From contig JAPPJZ010000078.1 of assembly GCA_028874365.1 (NCBI GenBank), positions 1 through 64,000 of the forward strand: a DNA stretch of 64,000 bases, written 5' to 3'. The stretch is from Chloroflexota bacterium. GTDB taxonomy: Bacteria > Chloroflexota > Dehalococcoidia > Bin125. This document shows positions 56,627 through 64,000 of the stretch, piece after piece. The translations under genes were made by a program, and so were the position numbers. The stretch's first letter is position 1. Every line of letters begins with the position of its first letter. The notes below the pieces were generated by a model that was not told the origin of the DNA, searched no databases, and saw nothing but the letters and a program-made list of their open reading frames with translations.

Positions 56627-57198
56627 AGTCGCTGCGTCCCGACCAGCGAGAGGAATTCTGCTCGCGTCTCTTCCTGCTCGAGGAAACTGCCGCGCATCGC
56701 CGATGTCAGCATGCGTGAGCCGGGTTTCTTGATTCCCCGCATCTGCATGCAAAGATGCTCTGCTTCGACGGCGACCGCAGCGCCCTGCGGCTGAATCGTA
56801 TCCATCAGCACGTCGGCAATCTGAGCGGTCAGGCGTTCCTGCAACTGCGGCCGTCGAGCCATTGCATCGACGAGCCGGGCCAGCTTCGAGAGTCCAACGA
56901 CCCGGCCATTGGGCACGTAGCCCACATGAGCGATCCCATGGAACGGCATCAGGTGATGCTCGCACATCGAGAAGAACGGCACGTCACGGAGGATGACCAT
57001 CTCGTCGTGGCCTTCTTCGAAGCCCACTGACAGCAGCGCCGGGATATCAATGTCGGGACCGCCGAGCGTCTCCTCGTACGCCGCGACCACCCGCCGAGGT
57101 GTGTCGCGCAGACCTTCGCGATCGGGATCCTCGCCCAGCGCCAGCAGCAGATCGCGGACGGCGGCCTCTGCTTTTTCGCGATTGACTCGACCACTCAC
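56623..57198 (-). CDS. folE: GTP cyclohydrolase I
   Basis: A 191-residue type IA enzyme that opens the pterin pathway by converting GTP to dihydroneopterin triphosphate. The zinc ligands Cys79, His82 (CEHH) and Cys150 (EAEHLC) are present, with the typical [25 protein letters not shown] block. It overlaps thrC upstream by 4 bases and the acyltransferase downstream by 4 bases. Confidence 0.97.
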   Translation of the reverse strand: MSGRVNREKAEAAVRDLLLALGEDPDREGLRDTPRRVVAAYEETLGGPDIDIPALLSVGFEEGHDEMVILRDVPFFSMCEHHLMPFHGIAHVGYVPNGRVVGLSKLARLVDAMARRPQLQERLTAQIADVLMDTIQPQGAAVAVEAEHLCMQMRGIKKPGSRMLTSAMRGSFLEQEETRAEFLSLVGTQRL

Positions 57199-58286
57199 CG
57201 CAGCCCCTCCTCGATCGCCGCCGCCGCTTCCTCGAAGTTCGAACCGATCTCCACCACGTCAGCGCGAATCGACTCCACCGCCCGCTCAGGGTCCTTCAAG
57301 CCGTGTCCAGTAATCGTGCAGACCACGCGTTGGCCGGCCAGCGAACCGTCTCCGTGGCGGGCGATTAACCCCGCCACCGAGGCCGCCGAGGCAGGTTCGC
57401 AGAAGATCCCCTCCGCACTCGCAAGGGTCCGATACGCGTCGAGGATCTGTTCGTCGGTCGTGGCGATGATCGAACCACCGGACTCGTCTCGCGCCTCGAT
57501 GGCGCCATCCCACGAAGCCGGCGCGCCGATCCTGATCGCCGTCGCGATCGTCTCGGGCCGTGCCACCGGCCGTCCATGCACCAGAGGCGCCGCGCCCGCC
57601 GCCTGAACGCCAAGCATGACCGGTCGTCGCGACGCTCGCTCGGCGTGGAAGAACTGGCAGTAGCCATGCCAGTAGGCCGTGATGTTGCCGGCGTTGCCGA
57701 CCGGTATGCAGTGCAAATCCGGCGCATCGCCCAGGGAGTCGACGATCTCCATCGCCGCAGTTTTCTGACCTTCGATCCGGTACGGATTGACCGAGTTGAC
57801 GAGCGCCAGCGGCAGCCGAGCGGTCAGCTCTTGCGCGAGACGCAACGCATCATCGAAGTTGCCGTCGACCGCAAGCACACGGGCGCCGTGGGCAGCCGCC
57901 TGGGCAAGTTTGCCCTGCGCAATCCGACCCTCGGGAACCAGCACGAAGGCACGCAACCCACAGCGCGAGGCATAGGCCGCTGCCGAAGCGCTCGTGTTGC
58001 CCGTCGATGCACAGAGCACCGCGGTCGCCCCTTGCTCTACCGCCTTGGCCACTGCCACCGCCATGCCCCGATCCTTGAATGAACCGGTCGGATTGCAGAG
58101 CTCGAGTTTCAGCCAGACTTCGTCGGCGCCGGTCGCGCGTTCAAGACTCTCGGCCCGCACCAGAGGGGTGCTGCCCTCGCCCAACGTGACGCAGGGCGTC
58201 GATTCGGTCACCGGCAGCCACTCGGCATAGCGCTCGAGCACGCCGCCGCCGGCCCACGCGCCGGTCCTGACCGTGCTGCTAGCCAT
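57195..58286 (-). CDS. thrC: Threonine synthase
   Basis: A 363-residue PLP-dependent enzyme making threonine from phosphohomoserine. The PLP lysine is Lys71 in TGSFKDRGM, with [14 protein letters not shown] before it, the cofactor loop region [15 protein letters not shown], and [13 protein letters not shown]. It is the short bacterial type. hom lies two genes upstream on the same strand; homoserine kinase is not in this window. Confidence 0.95.
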   Translation of the reverse strand: MASSTVRTGAWAGGGVLERYAEWLPVTESTPCVTLGEGSTPLVRAESLERATGADEVWLKLELCNPTGSFKDRGMAVAVAKAVEQGATAVLCASTGNTSASAAAYASRCGLRAFVLVPEGRIAQGKLAQAAAHGARVLAVDGNFDDALRLAQELTARLPLALVNSVNPYRIEGQKTAAMEIVDSLGDAPDLHCIPVGNAGNITAYWHGYCQFFHAERASRRPVMLGVQAAGAAPLVHGRPVARPETIATAIRIGAPASWDGAIEARDESGGSIIATTDEQILDAYRTLASAEGIFCEPASAASVAGLIARHGDGSLAGQRVVCTITGHGLKDPERAVESIRADVVEIGSNFEEAAAAIEEGLR

Positions 58287-59301
58287 CGTTGCGAACTCGC
58301 AGGTACGATTTCAACTCTCGAATTTCCTGCTCTAGTTCCTCAATCTGTCTCCGTCGGACCTGTTCCTGCAGGGCCACGAAGCGTTCCTGTTCTTGTGCGG
58401 TGAGCGCCGATACCCCCTCGATCCGGTCGCCCAGCGACGCGACGGCGCGTTCACGGCGCGCATCGCGGGCACGCAGCTGCTCGCTCATCCGCTCAACGTT
58501 GCCGATCCGCTCCTCCAACGCCTCCGACCCTCGTTGCACTGACGCGACGATCGCTCGCGACGCATCCAGCGCCTGCAACGATTCCTCGATCCGGCCGCGC
58601 AACGCATCGACGTTGTTCTTCAACTCGTCCCATTGCTCGGCGGTCTCCTGGACGCGACGGAGGCTCTGATACGAGAGCTCCAACCGCTCCGTCACCCCGT
58701 GCAGCTGACGCTCAAGTGCGTCGATCCGACCTTCCAGCGCACTGCTCTCGCCTGAGGCTCGGCGCAGCCCGTCGGCATTCGCCGAGATCCGCGCGCCGAG
58801 AGCGACCTGACTGTTTTCGATCTGCGACAACCGATGCGTCAGTTCGCCGCCCTCGGTGTTGACCCGACGAATCGCCTCATCGAAGACGCTCAGACGCTCG
58901 CGCAGGTCGTTCAGGGACTTTTCGCTCGCCTGTAGTCGGCGCTGCGCGTCGTTAGCCGTCTCTCGCTGAACATCGAGATCCTGGCGCACCTGTCGAATCG
59001 ACGTCTCCGCGAGCTCTCGGCTCTCGTCCAGTTCGCTGCCGAAGCGCCCGAGTCGCTCGCGCAGCGCTTGTACCTCTTCCAATTGCCTCAGCGATGCCCC
59101 AACCTCGGTCGCCAGCGTCAGCGCCCGACCTTCGAGCTCACGCAAGCGTTGATCCAGGCCGCTCAGCTCTCGGTCGTCGCGCACATGCGATTGCGACAAC
59201 TCAGCGGTCTGACTGCGCAGGCTCGCGATCGATTCTTCCATTCGCAGCCAGCGAGTATCGGCGCCTTCTACCGGATCAGTCGTTGTCACAGCCATCCTCA
59301 A
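58279..59301 (-). CDS. Coiled-coil protein, unknown function
   Basis: A 340-residue, almost entirely helical protein with heptad-like runs of Leu, Glu, Arg, Gln and Ser and no hydrophobic segment. Examples are [35 protein letters not shown] and [20 protein letters not shown]. There is no recognised domain. It lies between hom and thrC, overlapping hom by about 26 bases and thrC by 8, so translation is coupled to threonine genes. The start at 59301 is uncertain; ATG 59295 or GTG 59289 would remove part of the overlap. Confidence 0.7.
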   Translation of the reverse strand: MRMAVTTTDPVEGADTRWLRMEESIASLRSQTAELSQSHVRDDRELSGLDQRLRELEGRALTLATEVGASLRQLEEVQALRERLGRFGSELDESRELAETSIRQVRQDLDVQRETANDAQRRLQASEKSLNDLRERLSVFDEAIRRVNTEGGELTHRLSQIENSQVALGARISANADGLRRASGESSALEGRIDALERQLHGVTERLELSYQSLRRVQETAEQWDELKNNVDALRGRIEESLQALDASRAIVASVQRGSEALEERIGNVERMSEQLRARDARRERAVASLGDRIEGVSALTAQEQERFVALQEQVRRRQIEELEQEIRELKSYLRVRNDG

Positions 59302-60583
59302 TCCGAAGCCGCACGCCCAGCTCGATCACCGAATCCGAGAGCTCCAACCCGTCCAACACCCGTTGCAACGCGCCATCGCTGCAGGCATGAGTCGTCACGA
59401 TCAGGTCCGCTGACTGACTCCGCTGGGGATGCGGGGTCTGCAGCACGGACGCGATGCTCACGCCCTCGGCCGCAAACACTGCTCCCAATTCTGCCAGTAC
59501 GCCCGCGCGATCGGGAACCTCGAGCCGGAGATATGTCCGCACCCAGATATCCGAGAGCGGAACGAGTTGAGGCGACGGGTCGATCGGCCGCAGCCGTCGA
59601 GGCGCCTGTCCCGACGCGAGCCGACTGCCGACATCGAGAATGTCGGCCACCACGGCGCTCGATGTCGCGCCGGCGCCTGCGCCCGGACCCTCGAGCACGA
59701 CCGAACCAATCAGGTCTCCCGAGACCGACACTGCGTTGAGCACGCCTTCGACCGCCGCCATCGGATCGGAGGCGGGCACCAACGTCGGATGCACCCGGAG
59801 ATCGAGTCCGTCAGCGGTCTGCCGAGCCGTCGCCAGCATGCGAATGGCATAGCCCAGGTCGCGGGCGTGGACAAAATCGCGTGCCTCGAGCGAGCGGATT
59901 CCCTCGCAGTACACGTCGTCCGGTCCGACTTGTGAATGAAACGCTAACGACGCCAGGATCGCCAGCTTGTAGGCCGCGTCGATGCCGTCCACGTCGTTCG
60001 TCGGGTCGGCCTCGGCGTAGCCCAGGCGTTGCGCCTCGGACAGCGCTTCTGCGTAGCCTTTGCCCTCTTGCGACATCTCCGTAATCATGTAGTTGGTTGT
60101 GCCGTTGATGATCGCTCTCACCGACGACACATCATTGGCCTGCAGATCTCGCTGCAGCACCCCGATGATCGGGATCCCGCCTCCGACACTCGCCTCGTAC
60201 CGGAGTTCGACTCCGCGCTCTTCCGCCAGCGCCAGCAGCGCCGGGCCCCGTTTTGCCATCACTTCCTTGTTGGCGGTCACTACCGACTTTCCGGCCGATA
60301 GCGCCGCCTCGATACAGTCCACCGCTGGCGTCTCACCGCCCATCAACTCCACCACGACATCGATGTCTTCATTTCCAACGACGGCGAACGGGTCATCGGA
60401 TAGCGAGAGTCCCCCCGCCGCCAGATCGGCACGCGCGGCCACGTTGCGAACCGCGGCCGCGCGGACCTTCAATCTGCGGCCGCAGCGTGCTTCGTACGCG
60501 CGGGCATTGCCCTGAAGGGCCTCGAGGACGCCGCGTCCGACGACCCCGAGTCCGAGCAGTCCAATCCCCAACGACTTCTCCAT
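59276..60583 (-). CDS. hom: Homoserine dehydrogenase with ACT domain
   Basis: A 435-residue NAD(P)-dependent enzyme reducing aspartate semialdehyde. The cofactor motif is GLLGLGVVGRGVLEAL (about 8-23), the substrate region has TANKEVMAKRGPALL, EASVGGGIPIIGVLQ and DPTNDVDGIDAAYKLAIL. A C-terminal ACT domain (from about residue 350, YLRLEVPDRAGVLAEL) suggests feedback regulation by an amino acid. The ATG at 60583 overlaps the rpsR stop by one base. Confidence 0.96.
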   Translation of the reverse strand: MEKSLGIGLLGLGVVGRGVLEALQGNARAYEARCGRRLKVRAAAVRNVAARADLAAGGLSLSDDPFAVVGNEDIDVVVELMGGETPAVDCIEAALSAGKSVVTANKEVMAKRGPALLALAEERGVELRYEASVGGGIPIIGVLQRDLQANDVSSVRAIINGTTNYMITEMSQEGKGYAEALSEAQRLGYAEADPTNDVDGIDAAYKLAILASLAFHSQVGPDDVYCEGIRSLEARDFVHARDLGYAIRMLATARQTADGLDLRVHPTLVPASDPMAAVEGVLNAVSVSGDLIGSVVLEGPGAGAGATSSAVVADILDVGSRLASGQAPRRLRPIDPSPQLVPLSDIWVRTYLRLEVPDRAGVLAELGAVFAAEGVSIASVLQTPHPQRSQSADLIVTTHACSDGALQRVLDGLELSDSVIELGVRLRIEDGCDND

Positions 60584-61266
60584 CAGGCGTCGGACTCCTC
60601 GCTCGCAGGGGCGGCTTCGTCGTCCGAGGCCGGCGCATCGCTGGGAGCGGCCTCGTCCTGAACGGCCTCGACTTGCGGTGCCGCTTCGGCCTGCGGTGCA
60701 GCTTCCACTTGCGAAGCAGGTTCCACCTGCGGGGCAGGCTCGACCGGCGGTGCGGCTTCGATCTGCGGTACAGCCTCGACCTGGGTTGCGGCCTCAGCCT
60801 GCGGAGCGACTTCGTTTGGCGGCGTATCCACCTCGGCACCGCCCTCGGCCGGAGCCTCCGGCGGAGCGTCGTCCAGTTCCGCCCGCATCGCCCGCTGAGC
60901 CATTCTCGTCACCATGCGGAAGCGCGATGTCTGGCGCATGTGCTCGGCCGTGTAGGGCAGGAGCGCTACCTGACGCGCACGTTTGATCTCTCGCGCGACC
61001 TTGCGTTGGTCCTTGGCTGTGAGTCCCGTCTTGCGCCGAGGCTCAATCCGACCGCGGTCGGAAATCAGCTTCTTCAGGCGGTCGACATCCTTGTAGTCGA
61101 TTGTGGCGACCTCCTGCGGCGTAAAGATCGGCGCGCGACGACGACGCCCACGACGGCGCGTGCGTTCGATCATCTGCGGCAGGCGCTCGCTCGACTCAGG
61201 CGCCGGCGTAATCCGCGGCGCGGACTCCGGCGCCGGCTCAATGCTCGGTTCGGATTCAGTCGTCAT
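60583..61266 (-). CDS. rpsR: 30S ribosomal protein S18 with hexapeptide-repeat C-terminal tail
   Basis: A 227-residue protein, roughly three times the usual S18 length. Residues about 43-120 are a complete S18 core: the [34 protein letters not shown] segment and [15 protein letters not shown] 40-residue N-terminal extension precedes it. The last ~105 residues (from about 123) are a disordered Ala/Pro/Glu tail. It contains nine hexads of the type EAAPQV (residues 152-205), then a Ser/Asp/Glu-rich end. The ssb and rpsF genes lie upstream in the usual S6-SSB-S18 order; L9 is not adjacent. Confidence 0.93.
   Translation of the reverse strand: MTTESEPSIEPAPESAPRITPAPESSERLPQMIERTRRRGRRRRAPIFTPQEVATIDYKDVDRLKKLISDRGRIEPRRKTGLTAKDQRKVAREIKRARQVALLPYTAEHMRQTSRFRMVTRMAQRAMRAELDDAPPEAPAEGGAEVDTPPNEVAPQAEAATQVEAVPQIEAAPPVEPAPQVEPASQVEAAPQAEAAPQVEAVQDEAAPSDAPASDDEAAPASEESDA
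60652..60813 (-). repeat. Tandem 18-base repeat encoding the S18 hexapeptides
   Basis: Nine imperfect 18-base units encode [48 protein letters not shown] and EAVQDE in order. The nucleotide copies are diverged but in phase, so the array has probably expanded by slippage and been kept in frame. Confidence 0.85.
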
Positions 61267-61321
61267 CGATCAATCTCCACGATGTTGTTCGTCACGCGCC
61301 AACCAGGCGCGCAGAATCTGC

Positions 61322-61744
61322 TTACTCAAACGGCAAATCGCCCGCGTCGGGGCCGCCGCCAAACTCACTGGGGCCATCGTCCCAATCTCCGCCGCCACCC
61401 CCGCCGCCGCCACCTCGGCTGCCAAGCATCACCATCTCGTTGGCAACGACCTCGGTGGTGTAGCGCGTGTTGCCATCGCGATCTTCCCACTGCCTGGTCT
61501 CGAGTCGACCTTCTATGTAGACCTGTCGCCCTTTTTGGAGGTACTGACCGGCAATCTCCGCCAGTCGTCGCCAACAGACCACGCGAAACCACTCGGTCTG
61601 TTCCCGCTGCTCGCCGTCGCGCGTTGTGTATCTGCGGCTGGCGGCCACTCGAAAGTTCGCCACCGCGTCCCCGTTAGCCGTGAAACGCATCTCCGGGTCT
61701 GCCCCGAGATTGCCGATGATCATGACCTTGTTCAGACTTGCCAT
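61322..61744 (-). CDS. ssb: Single-stranded DNA-binding protein
   Basis: A 140-residue SSB. The OB-fold spans about 1-108 ([40 protein letters not shown]). A glycine-rich linker follows ([15 protein letters not shown]), then an acidic C-terminal tip ending in AGDLPFE, in which the usual ...DxPF partner-binding end is followed by one extra Glu. It lies between rpsF and rpsR. Confidence 0.96.
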   Translation of the reverse strand: MASLNKVMIIGNLGADPEMRFTANGDAVANFRVAASRRYTTRDGEQREQTEWFRVVCWRRLAEIAGQYLQKGRQVYIEGRLETRQWEDRDGNTRYTTEVVANEMVMLGSRGGGGGGGGGDWDDGPSEFGGGPDAGDLPFE

Positions 61745-61782
61745 TGTTCTCCCTCGCCACCTCGTGGTCGCTGAACCGCAGG

Positions 61783-62076
61783 CTAACGATCGCGCCGCAC
61801 AATCAGATGGCGCAGGACCTGCTCGTCGATCAGCAACGACTGCTCCAGGTCATCGCGACGCGCCTCAGTGTCGCCCTCGAAGTGGGCAATCAGATAGTGG
61901 CCCTCGAACGACTGCTTGATCGGATAGGCCAGCCGCCGCCGACCCCAGTCGATCACCTCCGTCACGTCGTTGCCGTGCTCGGTCAGCGTGCCGCGCAGGT
62001 GCGCCATTCGCTCTTCCACCTGCTCACCCACGATGTCCGGGTGCAGCACCACCATGATCTCGTATTCCGTACCCAC
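61783..62076 (-). CDS. rpsF: 30S ribosomal protein S6
   Basis: A 97-residue S6. It begins [22 protein letters not shown] and continues with [23 protein letters not shown], the strand surface that pairs with S18. The gene is 38 bases upstream of ssb. Confidence 0.96.
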   Translation of the reverse strand: MGTEYEIMVVLHPDIVGEQVEERMAHLRGTLTEHGNDVTEVIDWGRRRLAYPIKQSFEGHYLIAHFEGDTEARRDDLEQSLLIDEQVLRHLIVRRDR

Positions 62077-62117
62077 GTATCGATCCTCCGTTCGCGCCGA
62101 CTCGCCGTCGGCTGGAA

Positions 62118-63389
62118 CTAGTTCGTCACACTCTGAATGCCGGGAATCGGGAAGCCCGACGCCAGCTCCTGCACCTCCGCGCGGACGCGGGCGTGCTCAG
62201 TTTCGTCGTCAATGTGGTCGAGGACCCGACCGATCAGGCTCGCGACTCGGGACATCTCATCCTCGCACATCCCCCGAGTCGTGAGGGCCGGCGTACCGAT
62301 GCGAATGCCCGACGTCACTGTCGGCCGACGGGTGTCGTAGGGGATCGTGTTCTTGTTCACCGTGATCCCGGCCGAGTCCAGCGCCGTCTCGGCCGCTTTG
62401 CCGGTCAGACCCTTGCTGCCCACGTCAAGCAGCACCAGGTGATTGTCGGTGCCGCCGGAGACGAGCCGCCAACCCTCGGATTGCAGTCCCTCCGCGAGCG
62501 CCTTCGCGTTAGCCACGATCTGTGCCGCATAGGCTGCGAACTCGGGGGTCGCCGCCTCTTTCAGCGCGACCGCCTTGGCCGCGATCGTGTGCATGTGCGG
62601 CCCGCCCGAGGTGCCCGGGAAGATCGCCCGATCGATCGGCCGCGCCATTTCGGCGTTGGTCAGGATCAGTGCCGAACGCGGGCCGCGCAACGTCTTGTGC
62701 GTCGTCGTCGTGATCACCGGTGCGTACGGCACCGGCGACGCGTGTACCCCGCCCGCGACCAGCCCGGCCACGTGAGCCATATCGACGACCAGCACTGCTT
62801 CGACCGACTCCGCGATCTCGGCCGCGCGGGCGAAGTCGTAGACCCGCGGATAGGCAGTCGCGCCGACGACGATCACCTTTGGCCGGTGCTCGCGCGCTTG
62901 CGCCGCCATTGCGTCGTAGTCGATCCGCTCGCTCTCCCGGTCGACTCCGTAGGAGACGAACTCGAACCAGCGACCGGAGATGTTAACCGGCAGACCGTGG
63001 GTTAGATGGCCGCCGTGATTGAGTTCCAGGCCCATCGCCGTGTCGCCGGGCGACAGCAACGCGAAGTACGCCGCGATGTTCGCCTGCGTGCCGGAGTGCG
63101 CCTGTACGTTGGCGTGATCCGCGCCGAACAGCGACTTCGCCCGCTCGATCGCGAGCTCCTCGACAATATCGACAAACTCACAGCCGCCGTAGTAGCGCTT
63201 GCCCGGATAGCCCTCGGCGTACTTGTTGGTCAGGACGGAACCCATCGCCGCCAGTACGGCTTCGGACGGATAGTTCTCTGACGCGATCAGTTCGAGACCG
63301 TCGTGTTGTCTGCCCGCTTCGCGCTCGATGGCGGCAGCGATCTCCGCATCCACCGAATCCAGGGCAGCCCCAGCCAACGTCAACGCCAT
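62118..63389 (-). CDS. glyA: Serine hydroxymethyltransferase
   Basis: A 423-residue PLP enzyme interconverting serine and glycine with tetrahydrofolate. [47 protein letters not shown] and the PLP lysine in [14 protein letters not shown] are clear. It ends normally ([11 protein letters not shown]). It sits upstream of rpsF on the same strand, supplying one-carbon units that the folE product pathway also uses. Confidence 0.97.
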   Translation of the reverse strand: MALTLAGAALDSVDAEIAAAIEREAGRQHDGLELIASENYPSEAVLAAMGSVLTNKYAEGYPGKRYYGGCEFVDIVEELAIERAKSLFGADHANVQAHSGTQANIAAYFALLSPGDTAMGLELNHGGHLTHGLPVNISGRWFEFVSYGVDRESERIDYDAMAAQAREHRPKVIVVGATAYPRVYDFARAAEIAESVEAVLVVDMAHVAGLVAGGVHASPVPYAPVITTTTHKTLRGPRSALILTNAEMARPIDRAIFPGTSGGPHMHTIAAKAVALKEAATPEFAAYAAQIVANAKALAEGLQSEGWRLVSGGTDNHLVLLDVGSKGLTGKAAETALDSAGITVNKNTIPYDTRRPTVTSGIRIGTPALTTRGMCEDEMSRVASLIGRVLDHIDDETEHARVRAEVQELASGFPIPGIQSVTN

Positions 63390-63504
63390 CTCACACCCAT
63401 TCGCGTTCTGGAGACCCGAGCGAGTCGGGCCGCCACCGGGTCATACGCCCGGCAGCACACGAACCACAGTCGATCTCAGCTTACACGCGGTCAAGAACGC
63501 CGAG

Positions 63505-64000
63505 TCAACCAGACAACTCTCGCTCCAGCTCCCGACGCGACCAGGCGGCATCGATCCCCGCCAACATGCCGCCGCTGACCAGCGAATGACCGCCCATCAT
63601 CACCGCAGAGTCCTGGAGCATCGAGACCAATCCCCGCAATCGTTCATCCGCGATCGGGTCCGAGCGGCCCAGGTCCGCCCAGAATCGGTCGCAGCGCGAG
63701 ACATCCCAGCCAAGATGAGACAGAAACGGCCGGGTGTCCCAGAGCATTGCGTCGCCCAGACCTTCCAGCGCCAACAAGAACCCGTCCTGTCCAGCCCACT
63801 CATAAAGCTCGCCCAGCAGGGACCGAGCCGGACGCCGACGGGATCGCAACCCGCGCTCTTCCGACAACACCCTGATCCGGCAGGAGGTATCGCGATCCAC
63901 TGCGGCCCAATCCGAGCCGCTCACGCGCCCGGCAACCATGAGCTCGTCATCGTGCCGCGTCATAACGTCCCAGACCCGAAACGCCAACTGCACCGGCTCA
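63505..64000 (-). CDS. Unknown protein, 5' end possibly outside the window
   Basis: An open frame of 162 residues from a GTG at 63993 that remains open to the window edge (EPVQLAF...), so the true start may lie beyond 64000. Features are mixed helices with many Trp, Arg and Asp (DELMVAGRVSGSDW, RPARSLLGELYEWAGQDGF, WDTRPFLSHLGWDVSRCDRFW). There is no membrane segment and no recognised motif. The region 63390-63504 between it and glyA holds no gene. Confidence 0.5.
   Translation of the reverse strand, partial: EPVQLAFRVWDVMTRHDDELMVAGRVSGSDWAAVDRDTSCRIRVLSEERGLRSRRRPARSLLGELYEWAGQDGFLLALEGLGDAMLWDTRPFLSHLGWDVSRCDRFWADLGRSDPIADERLRGLVSMLQDSAVMMGGHSLVSGGMLAGIDAAWSRRELERELSG

Noticed and set aside
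60253-61677. 474-residue plus-strand frame opposite hom, rpsR and ssb
   Set aside because: Its repetitive Arg/Leu text is the reverse of the S18 hexapeptide array and has no independent support.

Overview
The window is a high-GC, gene-dense bacterial chromosome segment. It combines aerobic catabolic genes (acyl-CoA dehydrogenase, crotonase, luciferase-like flavin oxidoreductase, N-acyl-D-amino-acid deacylase-type amidohydrolase, type B carboxylesterase, SMP-30 lactonases), a ResC/CcsB-type cytochrome c maturation gene, a hopanoid-associated epimerase and a classical S12-to-S9 ribosomal protein block. This mix is most like a Chloroflexota lineage (Dehalococcoidia/SAR202-like). That placement is inferred from gene content and protein texture; a deep actinobacterial lineage is the main alternative.

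Region 1 (1-30,075) is a mosaic of short operons. It opens with a VOC protein and a crotonase, then a probable hopanoid pair (HpnG-like nucleosidase plus HpnA epimerase) translationally coupled to an SDR and a DinB-fold protein. Next come an acyl-CoA dehydrogenase, a geranylgeranyl-reductase family flavoprotein, endonuclease III, a carboxylesterase and two tandemly duplicated SMP-30 proteins. Around 12.7-13.4 kb and 16.9-17.3 kb lie two families of hairpin repeats, one bracketing a small unknown gene. After a SulP transporter and an amidohydrolase comes a radical SAM protein with an N-terminal sliding-clamp-like motif, a clean promoter and a palindromic operator-like site. A beta-lactamase-fold esterase, a luciferase-like oxidoreductase, thioredoxin, PlsX, a lipoprotein and a methyltransferase follow on the minus strand. 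The apt-mtnP-pfkB-GNAT-ahcY-metK operon then forms a compact S-adenosylmethionine recycling set.

Region 2 (30,146-52,384, all minus strand; transcription runs from high to low coordinates) holds S12, S7, EF-G, EF-Tu, S10-L3-L4-L23-L2-S19-L22-S3-L16-L29-S17-L14-L24-L5-S8-L6-L18-S5-L30-L15-SecY-Adk-Map-IF1-S13-S11-S4-RpoA-L17-TruA-L13-S9. Gene order is canonical, but S14 (rpsN) and L36 (rpmJ) are absent from their usual places, SecY carries a loop insertion of about 140 residues, and many proteins of the block have acidic C-terminal tails.

Region 3 (52,593-64,000, minus strand) runs glyA, S6, SSB, S18, hom, a coiled-coil protein, thrC, folE, a CelD/FemAB-like acyltransferase, an MshA/BshA-like GT4 glycosyltransferase, a PIG-L deacetylase and ccsB. 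From hom to ccsB most neighbours overlap by a few bases or lie very close, so it looks like one transcription unit. S18 has a very long hexapeptide-repeat tail. No tRNA, rRNA, CRISPR array, integrase or transposase was seen.
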